DNA of 64,000 bases. Source: Lacinutrix sp. MedPE-SW. GTDB taxonomy: Bacteria; Bacteroidota; Bacteroidia; Flavobacteriales; Flavobacteriaceae. The notes beneath the pieces were generated by a model. The model was not told where the DNA came from and made no database searches. It saw only the letters and a list, made by a program, of their open reading frames with translations. Below, piece by piece: positions 36,405-45,432 of this stretch (positions are counted from its first letter, which is position 1; the number at the start of each line of letters is the position of its first letter). Position numbers and translations under genes: made by a program. Location: contig NZ_MPCX01000006.1 of the NCBI RefSeq assembly GCF_001874145.1, positions 46,961 to 110,960 on the forward strand, read 5' to 3'.

Positions 36405-37357
36405 ACGAAATAATTATTCAACTTGAAGAAATCAATCCAAAAGAATTTTTTGGAGCTGGAAACGAAAACATTAAGCTTTTAAAAAAGCACTTTCCAAAAT
36501 TAAAAATTGTTGCCAGAGGTAACGAAATTAAAGCTTACGGTGAAGAAGATCTTTTAGAAGAGTTTGATAGAAGGCTCACCATGTTATTTAAACATTTTGC
36601 TAAATATAATAAGCTTGATGAAAATGCTATAGAACGTGTATTAACTAGCCAAAGTAGTGATGATTATACTACAAGTGCTAAAAGTGGTGAAACTATTGTA
36701 CATGGCGTTAATGGTAAATTAATAAAAGCACAAACAGCAAACCAACGTAAATTAGTAGAGTTAATGCGTAAAAATGATATGGTTTTTGCCATTGGTCCTG
36801 CGGGAACTGGAAAAACCTATACAGGTGTTGCTTTAGCTGTACAAGCTTTAAAAAACAAAGAAGTAAAACGTATTATATTAACACGTCCGGCAGTAGAAGC
36901 AGGAGAGAATTTAGGTTTTTTACCAGGAGATTTAAAAGAAAAATTAGATCCTTATATGCAGCCTTTATACGATGCGTTACGCGATATGATTGCTCCCGAA
37001 AAACTTGCACAATATATAGAAAATGGTACTATACAAATTGCACCTTTAGCTTTTATGCGTGGTAGAACATTAGATAATGCATTTGTAATTTTAGACGAAG
37101 GTCAAAATACCACACACGCACAAATGAAAATGTTTTTAACACGTATGGGAAAAAACGCAAAGTTTTTACTAACAGGAGATCCAGGACAAATAGATTTACC
37201 ACGCCGTACAATTTCTGGGTTAAAAGAAGCACTATTAGTACTAAAAGATATTGATGGTATTGGTATGGTTTTTCTGGATGATAAAGATGTTATTAGACAT
37301 AAACTGGTTAAAAAAGTTATTGCAGCCTATAAAAAAATTGAAAATATTGATGCTTAA
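36401..37357 (+). CDS. PhoH-like ATPase
   Basis: A 318-residue cytoplasmic P-loop protein of the PhoH (YbeZ) family. An N-terminal domain (about 1-90) is followed by the RNA-helicase-like ATPase with Walker A GPAGTGKT (132-139), Walker B AFVILDEGQN and LTGDPGQIDLP. YbeZ works with YbeY in rRNA maturation. There is no in-frame ATG before the conserved MNEIIIxLEEIxPKEFFG-like start, so TTG at 36401 is used; the only nearby ATG (36393) opens a different, three-codon frame. Divergent from the SAM hydrolase gene and followed by purC after 77 bases. Confidence 0.9.
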   Translation: MNEIIIQLEEINPKEFFGAGNENIKLLKKHFPKLKIVARGNEIKAYGEEDLLEEFDRRLTMLFKHFAKYNKLDENAIERVLTSQSSDDYTTSAKSGETIVHGVNGKLIKAQTANQRKLVELMRKNDMVFAIGPAGTGKTYTGVALAVQALKNKEVKRIILTRPAVEAGENLGFLPGDLKEKLDPYMQPLYDALRDMIAPEKLAQYIENGTIQIAPLAFMRGRTLDNAFVILDEGQNTTHAQMKMFLTRMGKNAKFLLTGDPGQIDLPRRTISGLKEALLVLKDIDGIGMVFLDDKDVIRHKLVKKVIAAYKKIENIDA

Positions 37358-37385
37358 ACTATAAGCGATATTAGTAAGTAATTTA

Positions 37386-37393
37386 TAATTTTG
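37386..37393 (+). promoter_or_regulatory. Candidate -7 element of purC
   Basis: TAATTTTG matches TAnnTTTG and lies 41 bases before the purC start; the -33 element is poor. Confidence 0.45.
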
Positions 37394-37434
37394 TCAATTA
37401 TACAAACAACACAACTAAAACCAACTATAAAAAA

Positions 37435-38388
37435 GTGGCGAAAAGCAATACAATTACAGATACAAATTACAATTTTCCAGGACAAAAAAACGTGTATAAA
37501 GGAAAAGTAAGAGCAGTTTATAATATAAATGATGAAGAATTAGTAATGATTGCAACCGATAGGCTTAGTGCTTTTGATGTTGTGATGCCTAAAGGAATTC
37601 CTTACAAAGGACAAATTCTTAATCAAATTGCTACAAGCATGATGAAAGCCACAGAAGATTTGGTGCCAAATTGGTTAACAGCAACACCAGATCCAAATGT
37701 AGCAGTAGGTCATTTATGTGAGCCTTTTAAAGTAGAAATGGTTATTCGTGGTTACCTTTCTGGTCATGCAGCACGTGAATATAAAGCAGGAAAACGTATG
37801 CTTTGCGGTGTACCCATGCCAGATGGTATGAAGGAAAATGATAAATTTCCAGAGCCTATTATTACTCCTGCAACTAAAGCAGAAATGGGAGATCATGACG
37901 AAGATATATCGAGAGAAGATATACTTAAAAAAGGCATAGTCTCTAAAGAAGATTATGTTATTTTAGAAGATTATACGCGTAAATTATTTCAACGAGGAAC
38001 TGAAATAGCAGCTTCTAGAGGTTTAATTTTAGTAGATACCAAGTACGAATTTGGAAAAACTAAAGAAGGAAAAATTGTTTTAATAGACGAAATACATACA
38101 CCAGATTCTTCACGTTATTTTTATACTGAAGGTTATCAAGAACGTCAAGATAATAACGAAACCCAAAAACAATTGTCTAAAGAGTTTGTAAGACAATGGT
38201 TAATTTCAAATAATTTTCAAGGTTTAGAAGGACAAACTGTACCAGAAATGAGTGATGAATATATTGAAACAGTTTCTGAACGTTATATAGAATTATACGA
38301 AAACATTATGGGAGAACCTTTTATAAAAGCCGATGTGTCTAACATACAAGAGCGTATTGAAACTAATGTTTTAGCGTATTTAAAATAG
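37435..38388 (+). CDS. purC: Phosphoribosylaminoimidazole-succinocarboxamide synthase
   Basis: A 317-residue SAICAR synthase that joins aspartate to CAIR in purine synthesis. Family motifs: [44 protein letters not shown] and [13 protein letters not shown]. The length is that of the Bacteroidetes/yeast type, longer than the 237 residues of E. coli PurC. The start is GTG at 37435. It stands apart from other purine genes and ends at a bidirectional terminator. Confidence 0.96.
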   Translation: MAKSNTITDTNYNFPGQKNVYKGKVRAVYNINDEELVMIATDRLSAFDVVMPKGIPYKGQILNQIATSMMKATEDLVPNWLTATPDPNVAVGHLCEPFKVEMVIRGYLSGHAAREYKAGKRMLCGVPMPDGMKENDKFPEPIITPATKAEMGDHDEDISREDILKKGIVSKEDYVILEDYTRKLFQRGTEIAASRGLILVDTKYEFGKTKEGKIVLIDEIHTPDSSRYFYTEGYQERQDNNETQKQLSKEFVRQWLISNNFQGLEGQTVPEMSDEYIETVSERYIELYENIMGEPFIKADVSNIQERIETNVLAYLK

Positions 38389-38410
38389 AAACTTATAATT
38401 ACACACACAA

Positions 38411-38443
38411 AAAAGGGCTTGCATTTGCAAGCTCTTTTTTTTT
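38411..38443. terminator. Bidirectional terminator after purC
   Basis: Stem GCTTGC/GCAAGC extended by one G-T and one G-C pair, 4-base loop, A run before and nine T after. It lies between convergent genes ending at 38388 (+) and 38460 (-). Confidence 0.88.
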
Positions 38444-38459
38444 ACAAATTTAGGATTTA

Positions 38460-39035
38460 TTAATTAAAAGAAATGTTACTATTTTCTAAAGCTAATAATG
38501 CTTTGTAGGGATCACCTTTTAAATCTAATAATTTAGCAAACGCAGGTTCCGTTTTGAAGCCTTTTAATTTTAATGTAATAATATCTTTTTTAAACTGAAG
38601 TCCTTTTTCTTTTAAAATTTTATTTTCAAGAAGCATGTGTCTATATGCATTTTGATTTTTAGTAGGAATGTCTTGGCCAAAAATTTCATATAGAAAATTT
38701 TCCGTTTTAAAAGTCGCAATGGTAGATGGTATAGTGTTTTGAATGGTTTGGTAAATATTAAAATCTTTATACCCTGAAAACTTCTGTTTTAAAAATGTTG
38801 AAAAATCATCGTGATTTTTGCATTCGCAAATTATATCTAAATCACTTTCTGGTATATCAATACCAATAGGAATTGTACCTGTTAATATTGGATTAAAAGG
38901 AGCTAACAACTCTAGTACCTTATTACTTTTTAAGTCTAGATACGCTTCTTTTTGTTTCTTATTTCCATTTTTTAAATATTTAATAGTGGTAAAATTTTCA
39001 ATCAAAATTGTAATTTTCAGTTGGTTAAAAAACAA
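38460..39035 (-). CDS. DUF4269 family protein (nucleotidyltransferase-like)
   Basis: A protein of up to 191 residues. The segment ILTGTIPIGIDIPESDLDIICE is the DUF4269 hallmark; the paired acidic residues after it resemble the metal site of nucleotidyltransferase folds. Function is unknown. The family normally begins about ten residues before Y-L-K-x-G-N, so the TTG at 39005 (start M-I-E-N-F) is a better start than the ATG at 39035. It is followed on the same strand by no other gene and ends near the bidirectional terminator. Confidence 0.78.
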   Translation of the reverse strand: MFFNQLKITILIENFTTIKYLKNGNKKQKEAYLDLKSNKVLELLAPFNPILTGTIPIGIDIPESDLDIICECKNHDDFSTFLKQKFSGYKDFNIYQTIQNTIPSTIATFKTENFLYEIFGQDIPTKNQNAYRHMLLENKILKEKGLQFKKDIITLKLKGFKTEPAFAKLLDLKGDPYKALLALENSNISFN

Positions 39036-39071
39036 GTTTAAAATTAATTCTTTTTAATTAGAAATAAATAC

Positions 39072-39779
39072 TTACTCATAAGTTATTAAAACCTCTACCA
39101 CCTTTTGTAAATCACTTTCATTAATTTCAGTTTTTGGCGCTAAAGGAAACGTTTGTTGTCCAGGTCTGCTTATAAAAGCAGCACGCCAGCCAGCCCAAAG
39201 CGCACCAGCAACATCCCAACCATGTGCAGCAATAAGCATACAATCTTCTGGTTTTACGCTCATTTTATTAGCAGCCCAATTATAAACATCTGTAAAAGGT
39301 TTAAATTTTCCAACCGACTCTATACTTAATAAATTGTCAAAATATTGGGTTAAACCTGCATTTTCAATTTTAGTTTTTAAACTTTCATTGTTAGAATTGG
39401 TTAAAGCCACAAGTGTAAAACCTTCGTTTTTTAAATTATTTAAAGCATTTTTTACTTCAGGATGTGGTGGCAAATTTTGTAAACCTTTAAGCACAATATT
39501 TCTTGCTTTTTCTTCAGAAATAAAAACATTATTGTTTGCAGCAACCATTTGTAAAGCTGCAGCACCAATGTGTCCAAAAGGTTTATATTGTTTACTTGCA
39601 GAAACTACTAATGAATATTGTAAAAGTGTAGTAAACCATAAAGACAACAAATGGTCTTGATTATTTAAAACGGCTTTAACTTCCTTTTTTAATGGCTTTA
39701 AATCTAAAAGTGTTTCGTTTACATCAAAGAATACTACTTTAGGTTTTATAAAATTTATAGTTTTAATAGTAGTACTCAT
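39072..39779 (-). CDS. Haloacid dehalogenase type II-like HAD hydrolase
   Basis: A 235-residue HAD enzyme with nucleophile D19 in FFDVNETLLDL, motif II TNSN, motif III Lys in GKFKP, and motif IV MIAAHGWDVAGALWAG. The last motif, with H-G-W-D-x-x-G-A, is typical of L-2-haloacid dehalogenases (type II). Dehalogenation of 2-halo acids is therefore possible, but the active-site Asn/Arg residues were not all checked. It lies 29 bases after the MRJP-like lipoprotein gene on the same strand. Confidence 0.87.
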   Translation of the reverse strand: MSTTIKTINFIKPKVVFFDVNETLLDLKPLKKEVKAVLNNQDHLLSLWFTTLLQYSLVVSASKQYKPFGHIGAAALQMVAANNNVFISEEKARNIVLKGLQNLPPHPEVKNALNNLKNEGFTLVALTNSNNESLKTKIENAGLTQYFDNLLSIESVGKFKPFTDVYNWAANKMSVKPEDCMLIAAHGWDVAGALWAGWRAAFISRPGQQTFPLAPKTEINESDLQKVVEVLITYE

Positions 39780-39808
39780 GCGTTTAAAATTTTACTTAAA
39801 ATTTATAA

Positions 39809-40888
39809 TTATTTTTTTGCTAAAGCAATTTTGTTAACGGTAAACTCCATATTAGAAATATCTTCACCAGCTTCATTAATTCTAGCATTGGTAAAGTATA
39901 AATAGCCATTATAAATGCTAAATGTATCTGGCCATTTTATAACATCACCTTCAACTAAAGTATGTATGCTACCATCTGGTTTACGGTACATAATTTTACT
40001 GTTTTCTAAATCACCAAAATATAGGTTGCCGTTTTCATCCATTATCATACCGTCTGGTGCAGCTGTTTTAGTTTCAAATGTTACTGCATTTTCAATGGCT
40101 TCAGTGTTATTTTGAGTTAAAGCTTCAGTAGATATACTGTGTAAATTATAACCTGTAAGTGCGTGATAATATAATTTATCATTTTTAGTGTCTAAAGCAA
40201 TTCCATCGGAGTGTATTTGCTTTTCAAATTTGTTAGTTCCAAAGGTTAAAAACTCAGCATCAGCTTCAGTTGAAGGATGATTATCTAAAACACGTGTAAA
40301 TTTTTCAGATTTTAAATCTAAAATTACTAATCCAGAATTTCCAGAATCTGTAAAGTATATTTTGTTATTCTTTTTATCTAAACGTAAATCATTTATATAT
40401 GAATTTGGATGATATGCACCTTCATTTAAAATATATGTGTGCTCTAAATTTTTAGTATTTATATTAAATACAAAAACTCTTGGAGCATCTAAAACCTCTT
40501 GAAACAATGCGCTTCTAGTATCTAAAATGTAAATTAAATCATTATATACAACTACAGATTGTACACCAACAAATTTATCAGTTTCTACTTGGTCTCCAAT
40601 TTCCCACGAGTTCCATGCTTTGTTGGGAAAAGGTAAAACAGTGTCGTTTTTTACTTCTACTACAGCATTATTTACACCTTTTCGCCATCTTGGAAAATTC
40701 ACAAAAATGCGTCCGTCGTTACTAACAGAAATACCGGTAACTTGTTGACCTTTAAACGCCGTTATTTGGGTAACTTTTGGTGTTTTGGTTTGCTCTGTAA
40801 CAGGAATAGATTCTGTATTATTTTCTTGTTTTTCTTTACATGAAATAAATAAAATAGAAAGAAATAAAATATAGTGTAACGGTTTCAT
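39809..40888 (-). CDS. MRJP/yellow-like beta-propeller lipoprotein
   Basis: A 359-residue lipoprotein with lipobox Cys 17 (LFISC). The mature part is a six-bladed propeller of the major royal jelly protein/yellow family: DGRIFVNFPRW, VQSVVVYNDLIYILDTR, YINDLRLDKKNNKIYFTDSG, SDGIALDTKNDKLYYHAL and DGMIMDENGNLYFGD are successive blades. The related insect proteins include L-dopachrome converting enzymes; bacterial members have no proven role. It is probably exported to the periplasm or surface and lies before the HAD dehalogenase gene. Confidence 0.85.
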   Translation of the reverse strand: MKPLHYILFLSILFISCKEKQENNTESIPVTEQTKTPKVTQITAFKGQQVTGISVSNDGRIFVNFPRWRKGVNNAVVEVKNDTVLPFPNKAWNSWEIGDQVETDKFVGVQSVVVYNDLIYILDTRSALFQEVLDAPRVFVFNINTKNLEHTYILNEGAYHPNSYINDLRLDKKNNKIYFTDSGNSGLVILDLKSEKFTRVLDNHPSTEADAEFLTFGTNKFEKQIHSDGIALDTKNDKLYYHALTGYNLHSISTEALTQNNTEAIENAVTFETKTAAPDGMIMDENGNLYFGDLENSKIMYRKPDGSIHTLVEGDVIKWPDTFSIYNGYLYFTNARINEAGEDISNMEFTVNKIALAKK

Positions 40889-40962
40889 TTTTAAGTATTA
40901 AGATTGAAATTATATAGTTTTAAATATACCAATTTAGTATAAATGGGTTATGCTATTTATGC

Positions 40963-41607
40963 TTAATTTGTTGTTAATTCTGAAAGTACTTGTTTAAAAG
41001 TATCTACAGGTTGTGCACCAGTTACGGCACTTTTACGATTAAAAACTATGGTTGGTACAGAGTTAACTCCCATGTTTTTCCAGAAGTCTTGCTTGTTTCT
41101 AACCTCTATTCGTGCGTTATCACTATCTAACTTTGCTAAAGCTTCTTCTGCATTTAAACCAACTTCTAAAAGAGCTTCTTTTAAAACCTCTCTTTTAGAT
41201 ACATCTTTTCTATCACTAAAAAAAGCCTTAGTTAAGGTCATTTTTAACTCGGTTTGTTTGCCAAAATCTTTTGCATATTCTAATAAAATATGTGCATCAA
41301 AAGTATTTGCCATTCGCATATCGTCATAATAATCAAATTTAAAACCTAGTGCTTCACCAGCTTCTGTCATGTGTTTTTGCGATGCTCTTTGTTGTTCTAG
41401 AGTAGAGCCATATTTCTCGGTTATATGCTCTATAACATTTTGACCTTCTGCCGGCATGTTTGGGTTTAACTCAAAAGGTTGCCACTCTATTTCTATTTTA
41501 TCTTCAATACCTAATTCTTGTATTGCTTTTTCTAAACGTTTGTAACCAATGGTACACCAAGGACACACAACATCTGATACGATATCTATTTTTAATTTAT
41601 CTGCCAT
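40963..41607 (-). CDS. FrnE-type DsbA-family oxidoreductase
   Basis: A 214-residue protein without signal peptide, so cytoplasmic. Thioredoxin-fold active site CPWC (C15, C18), a helical insertion, and the cis-Pro segment GVNSVPTIVFN. This is the FrnE/2-hydroxychromene-2-carboxylate isomerase-like DsbA group, linked to disulfide or polyketide chemistry and oxidative stress. It is downstream of the AhpD-like gene, and a strong hairpin lies between them. Together with AhpD and TetR it forms a thiol/redox group. Confidence 0.9.
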   Translation of the reverse strand: MADKLKIDIVSDVVCPWCTIGYKRLEKAIQELGIEDKIEIEWQPFELNPNMPAEGQNVIEHITEKYGSTLEQQRASQKHMTEAGEALGFKFDYYDDMRMANTFDAHILLEYAKDFGKQTELKMTLTKAFFSDRKDVSKREVLKEALLEVGLNAEEALAKLDSDNARIEVRNKQDFWKNMGVNSVPTIVFNRKSAVTGAQPVDTFKQVLSELTTN

Positions 41608-41632
41608 TATCTTAATTTTATGTATTACTTAA

Positions 41633-41671
41633 AATAGTAAACCTTCTGTAAAATTTAGAAGGTTTACTATT
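41633..41671. other. Perfect 15-bp hairpin between the AhpD-like and FrnE genes
   Basis: Arms 41633-41647 and 41657-41671 are perfect complements with a 9-base loop. On the minus strand it lies 23 bases after the AhpD-like stop and is followed by only a short T tract (TTTT), so it may be a partial terminator, an RNA-stabilising 3' hairpin, or both. Confidence 0.7.
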
Positions 41672-41693
41672 ATTAAATGAATTTAAGGGATTA

Positions 41694-42245
41694 TTATTTT
41701 TTTGACCAAGCAAATTTTTCGAAAGCCTCATCTACAGGTGTATTTGCTATATGGTTAGTATAGTTACTAATTGTTTTTTGAGACAAACCTAAAATGATAT
41801 CTAAAATATGCTTTTCCTCATATCCAGCGGCATAAAATGCATCTAAATCTGCTTGAGATACATTACCACGATTTCTTACAATAGATAATGTCATTGTACG
41901 TAATGCTTCTAATTTTTCATTATCTAATGGTGTTTCGTTACGTAAAGACTCAGTTATATTTTCATCTACTTTCATCATGTTTGCAATTCCTGTATGTGCA
42001 GGAACACAGTAATGGCATGCGTGCTCAACATTTATTGCTTGCCAAACTACAGTTAATTCTTCTTCGTTAAATGAAGATTGTGTAAATAATTCGTGTAAAG
42101 TTTGATAAGCTTCAAATATTTGAGGCGACGCTGCTAATACACCGTGTAAACCAGGAACCATACCGTAAGCTTTTTTAGATTTTTCTAGTAATGGTTTACT
42201 AGCTTCTGGTGCAGTTTCGATGTTGTGAATTTTTAATGTTGTCAT
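41694..42245 (-). CDS. AhpD-like carboxymuconolactone decarboxylase family protein
   Basis: A 183-residue all-helical protein. The redox motif E74-H75-A76-C77-H78-Y79-C80-x3-H84 is the AhpD signature ExxCxxCxxxH, so it is a thiol peroxidase/reductase-like member and not a true decarboxylase. It lies 74 bases after the tetR gene on the same strand. A perfect palindrome sits 38 bases before its start codon and is probably the operator of that TetR. The likely role is defence against a reactive organic compound or peroxide; the inducer is unknown. Confidence 0.88.
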   Translation of the reverse strand: MTTLKIHNIETAPEASKPLLEKSKKAYGMVPGLHGVLAASPQIFEAYQTLHELFTQSSFNEEELTVVWQAINVEHACHYCVPAHTGIANMMKVDENITESLRNETPLDNEKLEALRTMTLSIVRNRGNVSQADLDAFYAAGYEEKHILDIILGLSQKTISNYTNHIANTPVDEAFEKFAWSKK

Positions 42246-42282
42246 AATTTTTCTTTTTTATTTGTTGATATGTTAATATTAT

Positions 42283-42298
42283 CTAAACGTTCGTTTAG
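42283..42298. promoter_or_regulatory. Palindromic TetR operator candidate 1 (AhpD-like gene)
   Basis: CTAAACGTTCGTTTAG: perfect 7-base arms around TT. It lies between the end of tetR and the start of the AhpD-like gene, and is related to the palindrome in front of tetR (42928). Confidence 0.6.
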
Positions 42299-42319
42299 TT
42301 ATTGTTTAAAAAAAATGAT

Positions 42320-42883
42320 TTATAAATTTTTAAAAATCATTTCAATGTAATCTTCAATTTCTTTTTTTGTATTTACTCTAGATGCAGCAGCTAAACCATG
42401 TTTTGCTAATAATAAATAATTAGCCTGTTTTAATATTGTAGCTTCATCTTTATTAGAATCAATTTTTAATTTTTCAATTATAATTTCTTTTAAATTATTC
42501 ATGAAATCATTCATTTGATTCTTAATTATCTCGTCTTCATTATTAGAAAACTCATTATAGGTATTAGTTACAAAACATCCATTTTTATTGCCGCTTTTTA
42601 AGTTTGAATTAATAGAATCATAAAAAAAATCTTTAATATCCTCAACGCCTTTGGTTCCTTTTTTTAGTTTATTTAAAGTAATATTAACTCTAGATTTATA
42701 AAGTTTTAAACTTTCTAAAAACAAACCATGTTTGTTACCAAAACTAGAATATATAGAAAACTTATTAATGCCCATTTCTTTTTCAAGCATTAACATAGAA
42801 GTTGTTTCGTACCCTTTTTTCCAAAAAAGATTCATTGCTTTTTCTACAACTTCAGCTTCGTTATATTGTTTTTTTCTAGCCAT
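42320..42883 (-). CDS. TetR/AcrR-family transcriptional repressor
   Basis: A 187-residue regulator with an N-terminal HTH (about 8-52; AxxLFWKKGYETTSMLMLEKEMGINKFSIYSSFGNKHGLF) and a helical ligand-binding part. The sequence of the HTH is closest to the YxxFxxKxxLF group. It probably represses itself and the AhpD-like gene: palindromes CTAA-N8-TTAG are found in front of both. Ligand is unknown. A divergent alanine symporter gene starts 173 bases away. Confidence 0.88.
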   Translation of the reverse strand: MARKKQYNEAEVVEKAMNLFWKKGYETTSMLMLEKEMGINKFSIYSSFGNKHGLFLESLKLYKSRVNITLNKLKKGTKGVEDIKDFFYDSINSNLKSGNKNGCFVTNTYNEFSNNEDEIIKNQMNDFMNNLKEIIIEKLKIDSNKDEATILKQANYLLLAKHGLAAASRVNTKKEIEDYIEMIFKNL

Positions 42884-42922
42884 TTATTATTTCCGCGAAA
42901 GCGATAATATTTAATTACTCAA

Positions 42923-42943
42923 CAAAACTAACCAATTGTTTAG
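42923..42943 (-). promoter_or_regulatory. tetR promoter with overlapping operator candidate 2
   Basis: The near-palindrome CTAACCAATTGTTTAG (42928-42943, one mismatch between arms) overlaps by three bases a minus-strand -7 element TAGTTTTG (42923-42930). A minus-strand TTG stands 16 bases further upstream. A repressor bound here would cover the spacer of the tetR promoter. Confidence 0.6.
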
Positions 42944-43056
42944 AAACAAAAAAGGGATTAACAAATATTTGGGTTTTTAGACTGTAAATGCATTAAAATA
43001 ATACTAAGTAATGTATAGATTATAGCTATATTTAAGGTTTTAAAATATAATTGTAG

Positions 43057-44442
43057 ATGTACAAGATTATTAATGATTTTATTGCAGATTTTGCTTCATT
43101 TGTTTGGGGTTTACCATTATTGGTTTTACTAATTGGTGGTGGATTGTATTTACTTATTTTATCTAAGTTTTTACCATTTAGATATTTAGGTCACGCTATA
43201 CAAGTGCTTCGTGGTAAATATGATAATAAAGAAGATGAAGGAGAAATCACCCATTTTCAAGCATTAACCACTGCTTTATCGTCTACTATTGGTATGGGCA
43301 ATATTGCTGGAGTAGCTGTTGCTATTTCAATTGGTGGTCCAGGTGCTGTTTTCTGGATGTGGGTTAGTGCCATTGTTGGTATGTCTACAAAGTTTTTTAC
43401 CTCAAGTTTAGCTATAATGTACAGAGGTAAAGATAGCGCAGGAAAAACTCAAGGCGGACCAATGTATTTTATTATGGAAGGTTTAGGTAAGCATTGGAAA
43501 CCTTTAGCCATTTTATTTAGTTTTTGTGGTTTAATAGGTGCTTTACCTGTTTTTAACGTTAATCAATTAACACAGGCCATTAATGATATTGTTTTAAAAC
43601 CTAATGGATTTACCGTAGATTTTAGTTCTAATCTAATTATTGGTTTAGTATTAGTAACCATTACATCTATTGTTATTTTAGGTGGTTTAAACCGAATAAG
43701 TAAAGTAGCATCTAAGTTAGTACCAAGTATGGTTTTATTATATTTTGTACTTATTCTAATTGTTTTATTTGTTAATGCTGAAGTTGTACCACATTATTTT
43801 AAACTTATTTTTACTGATGCTTTTGCTGCAGAAAATTATAAAGGTGATGCCTTTTTAGGTGGTTTATTGGGTGGACTAATTGTTTTAGGAATTCGTCGTG
43901 GTGCATTCTCTAACGAAGCAGGTATTGGTACTGCGCCTTTAGCACATGGTGCAGCAAAAACTAACGAACCTATTCGCGAAGGTTTAGTAGCCATGTTAGG
44001 TCCTGCAATAGACACTTTAATTGTGTGTACACTTACAGCTTTAGCAATTTTAGTAACAGGTGTTTGGCAAACTACCGAAGCTAATGGTGTTAGTTTAACA
44101 GCTAATGCATTTGGTGCTGCAATGCCAACGTTTGGTAAATATTTATTATTGTTATGTATTGTGGTCTTTAGTGTGTCTTCATTATTTTCTTATGCTTATT
44201 ATGGCGGTAAATGTTTGTCTTTTTTAATAGGAGATAAGTACAAACATTATTACAACTACTTCTACATATTAAGTATTATTTTAGGAGCAACAACATCGTT
44301 GGCTTTAATGATAAATCTTATTGATGGTGTTTTTGCTTTAATGGCAATACCAACAATGACAGCGACATTAATATTAGCACCAAGGGTTATAAAAGAAGCA
44401 AAAGCGTATTTTAAAAGAATGAAAAATAACGCTATTGAATAG
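43057..44442 (+). CDS. Sodium:alanine (AGCS-family) symporter
   Basis: A 461-residue membrane transporter with about 11 helices. Family motifs: FQALTTALSSTIGMGNIAGVA in the first third (Na+ site), GGPMYFIMEGLG, and RRGAFSNEAGIGTAPLAHGAA. It imports alanine or glycine with sodium. The last 11 bases overlap the end of the convergent araC gene, so their transcripts overlap at the 3' ends. It has no co-directional neighbour. Confidence 0.95.
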   Translation: MYKIINDFIADFASFVWGLPLLVLLIGGGLYLLILSKFLPFRYLGHAIQVLRGKYDNKEDEGEITHFQALTTALSSTIGMGNIAGVAVAISIGGPGAVFWMWVSAIVGMSTKFFTSSLAIMYRGKDSAGKTQGGPMYFIMEGLGKHWKPLAILFSFCGLIGALPVFNVNQLTQAINDIVLKPNGFTVDFSSNLIIGLVLVTITSIVILGGLNRISKVASKLVPSMVLLYFVLILIVLFVNAEVVPHYFKLIFTDAFAAENYKGDAFLGGLLGGLIVLGIRRGAFSNEAGIGTAPLAHGAAKTNEPIREGLVAMLGPAIDTLIVCTLTALAILVTGVWQTTEANGVSLTANAFGAAMPTFGKYLLLLCIVVFSVSSLFSYAYYGGKCLSFLIGDKYKHYYNYFYILSIILGATTSLALMINLIDGVFALMAIPTMTATLILAPRVIKEAKAYFKRMKNNAIE

Positions 44443-45352
44443 AATTTTTAAATTGCTGTGGTGTCATTAATTCCATTTTTTTAAACTGCCTATTAAAGTA
44501 ACTTGTGTTATTAAAACCAGATTTAAAAGCAATTTCAGACATTCTAAAATCTTTAGATTCCTTAATTAGTTTTTTTGAAAACTTTATCTTTTCAGAGTTT
44601 ATATAGTCTATAGGTGAAATACCTAACGTATTTTTAAATTGCTTATGAAAATGAGAAGTACTCATGTATGCTTTCTTAGCTAAAATATCCACACTAATAT
44701 CTTTATTTGTTAAATTCTCTTTAATATACTTAATAACGGTTCCAATTCTGGTGTCATTAAACACTTGATGAGGATCGTTTATTATTAATGATTTTGCCTT
44801 TGTTTGCAGTAATCTTACAATTAATTCTTGTATCATTAAATCTAATAATACGTCTTTAGATTTATTGTTGTTAGTAAAAGTGTAGGTTAATCTTTCAATT
44901 AAATGGTTTACATCTGTATTATTAATTAAATGTGAAGCTGTTTCATCTAAATTCCAAGTATTATTTTCATTTTCAATAGCAACTTGCTGATTAAATTTTT
45001 CAACAACTTCATTAATTTTAAAGGCATCAATGCCTAAAGCCAAACATTGTGTTGGCTTTTCTTTCGTTGCTAATGGAAAATCTATAACCATTTCTTTTTT
45101 CGTTGGCATTACTACAGATTCACCAGGAAAAAAATCGAAAGCTTCAAAACCATCAATATGCATTACTTTTTTACCTGTAAGCATACTTGCTATAATAGGA
45201 AAATTAAAAGTTAAAGATACTTTTTCTGCAAAAGCATGAGTTTCGTAAATATTTAGTTCTGCATAATCAGCATTATAGGTTGTTCTGTTTTCCACTAAAG
45301 TGGTCAGTTTTCTATTTCTTTTATGTCTTTTAAGCAAAGGCTCCATACTCAA
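44432..45352 (-). CDS. AraC-family regulator, divergent from aldehyde dehydrogenase
   Basis: A 306-residue regulator with an N-terminal ligand-binding domain of the AraC_N (Pfam 06719-like) type and two HTH units at the C-terminus (about 205-300; VDILAKKAYMSTSHFHKQFK and EIAFKSGFNNTSYFNRQFK). AraC regulators of this group commonly stand beside aldehyde dehydrogenase/DUF779 genes. Start codons are 166 bases apart and a tandem repeat lies between. It probably activates the acetaldehyde genes in response to an aldehyde or alcohol. Confidence 0.9.
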   Translation of the reverse strand: MSMEPLLKRHKRNRKLTTLVENRTTYNADYAELNIYETHAFAEKVSLTFNFPIIASMLTGKKVMHIDGFEAFDFFPGESVVMPTKKEMVIDFPLATKEKPTQCLALGIDAFKINEVVEKFNQQVAIENENNTWNLDETASHLINNTDVNHLIERLTYTFTNNNKSKDVLLDLMIQELIVRLLQTKAKSLIINDPHQVFNDTRIGTVIKYIKENLTNKDISVDILAKKAYMSTSHFHKQFKNTLGISPIDYINSEKIKFSKKLIKESKDFRMSEIAFKSGFNNTSYFNRQFKKMELMTPQQFKNSIQ

Positions 45353-45367
45353 TATTACAAAAAATTA

Positions 45368-45421
45368 TAGAACAATTCTATTAATAATAGATATGTTCAA
45401 AACAATGATAAGATTGTTCAA
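45368..45421. promoter_or_regulatory. Tandem AraC-type operator candidate
   Basis: TGTTCAA occurs at 45394-45400 and again at 45415-45421, a 21-bp period, as in AraC half-site pairs. A divergent copy TAGAACA (reverse TGTTCTA) is at 45368-45374. It lies 42 bases before the araC start. Confidence 0.5.
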
Positions 45422-45432
45422 TAAAATTAGAA

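Noticed and set aside
42892..42903. CCGCGAAAGCG segment upstream of tetR, resembling short GC-rich repeats seen between flavobacterial genes
   Set aside because: Only one copy was noticed in this window and it is not a full palindrome, so no repeat family can be claimed.
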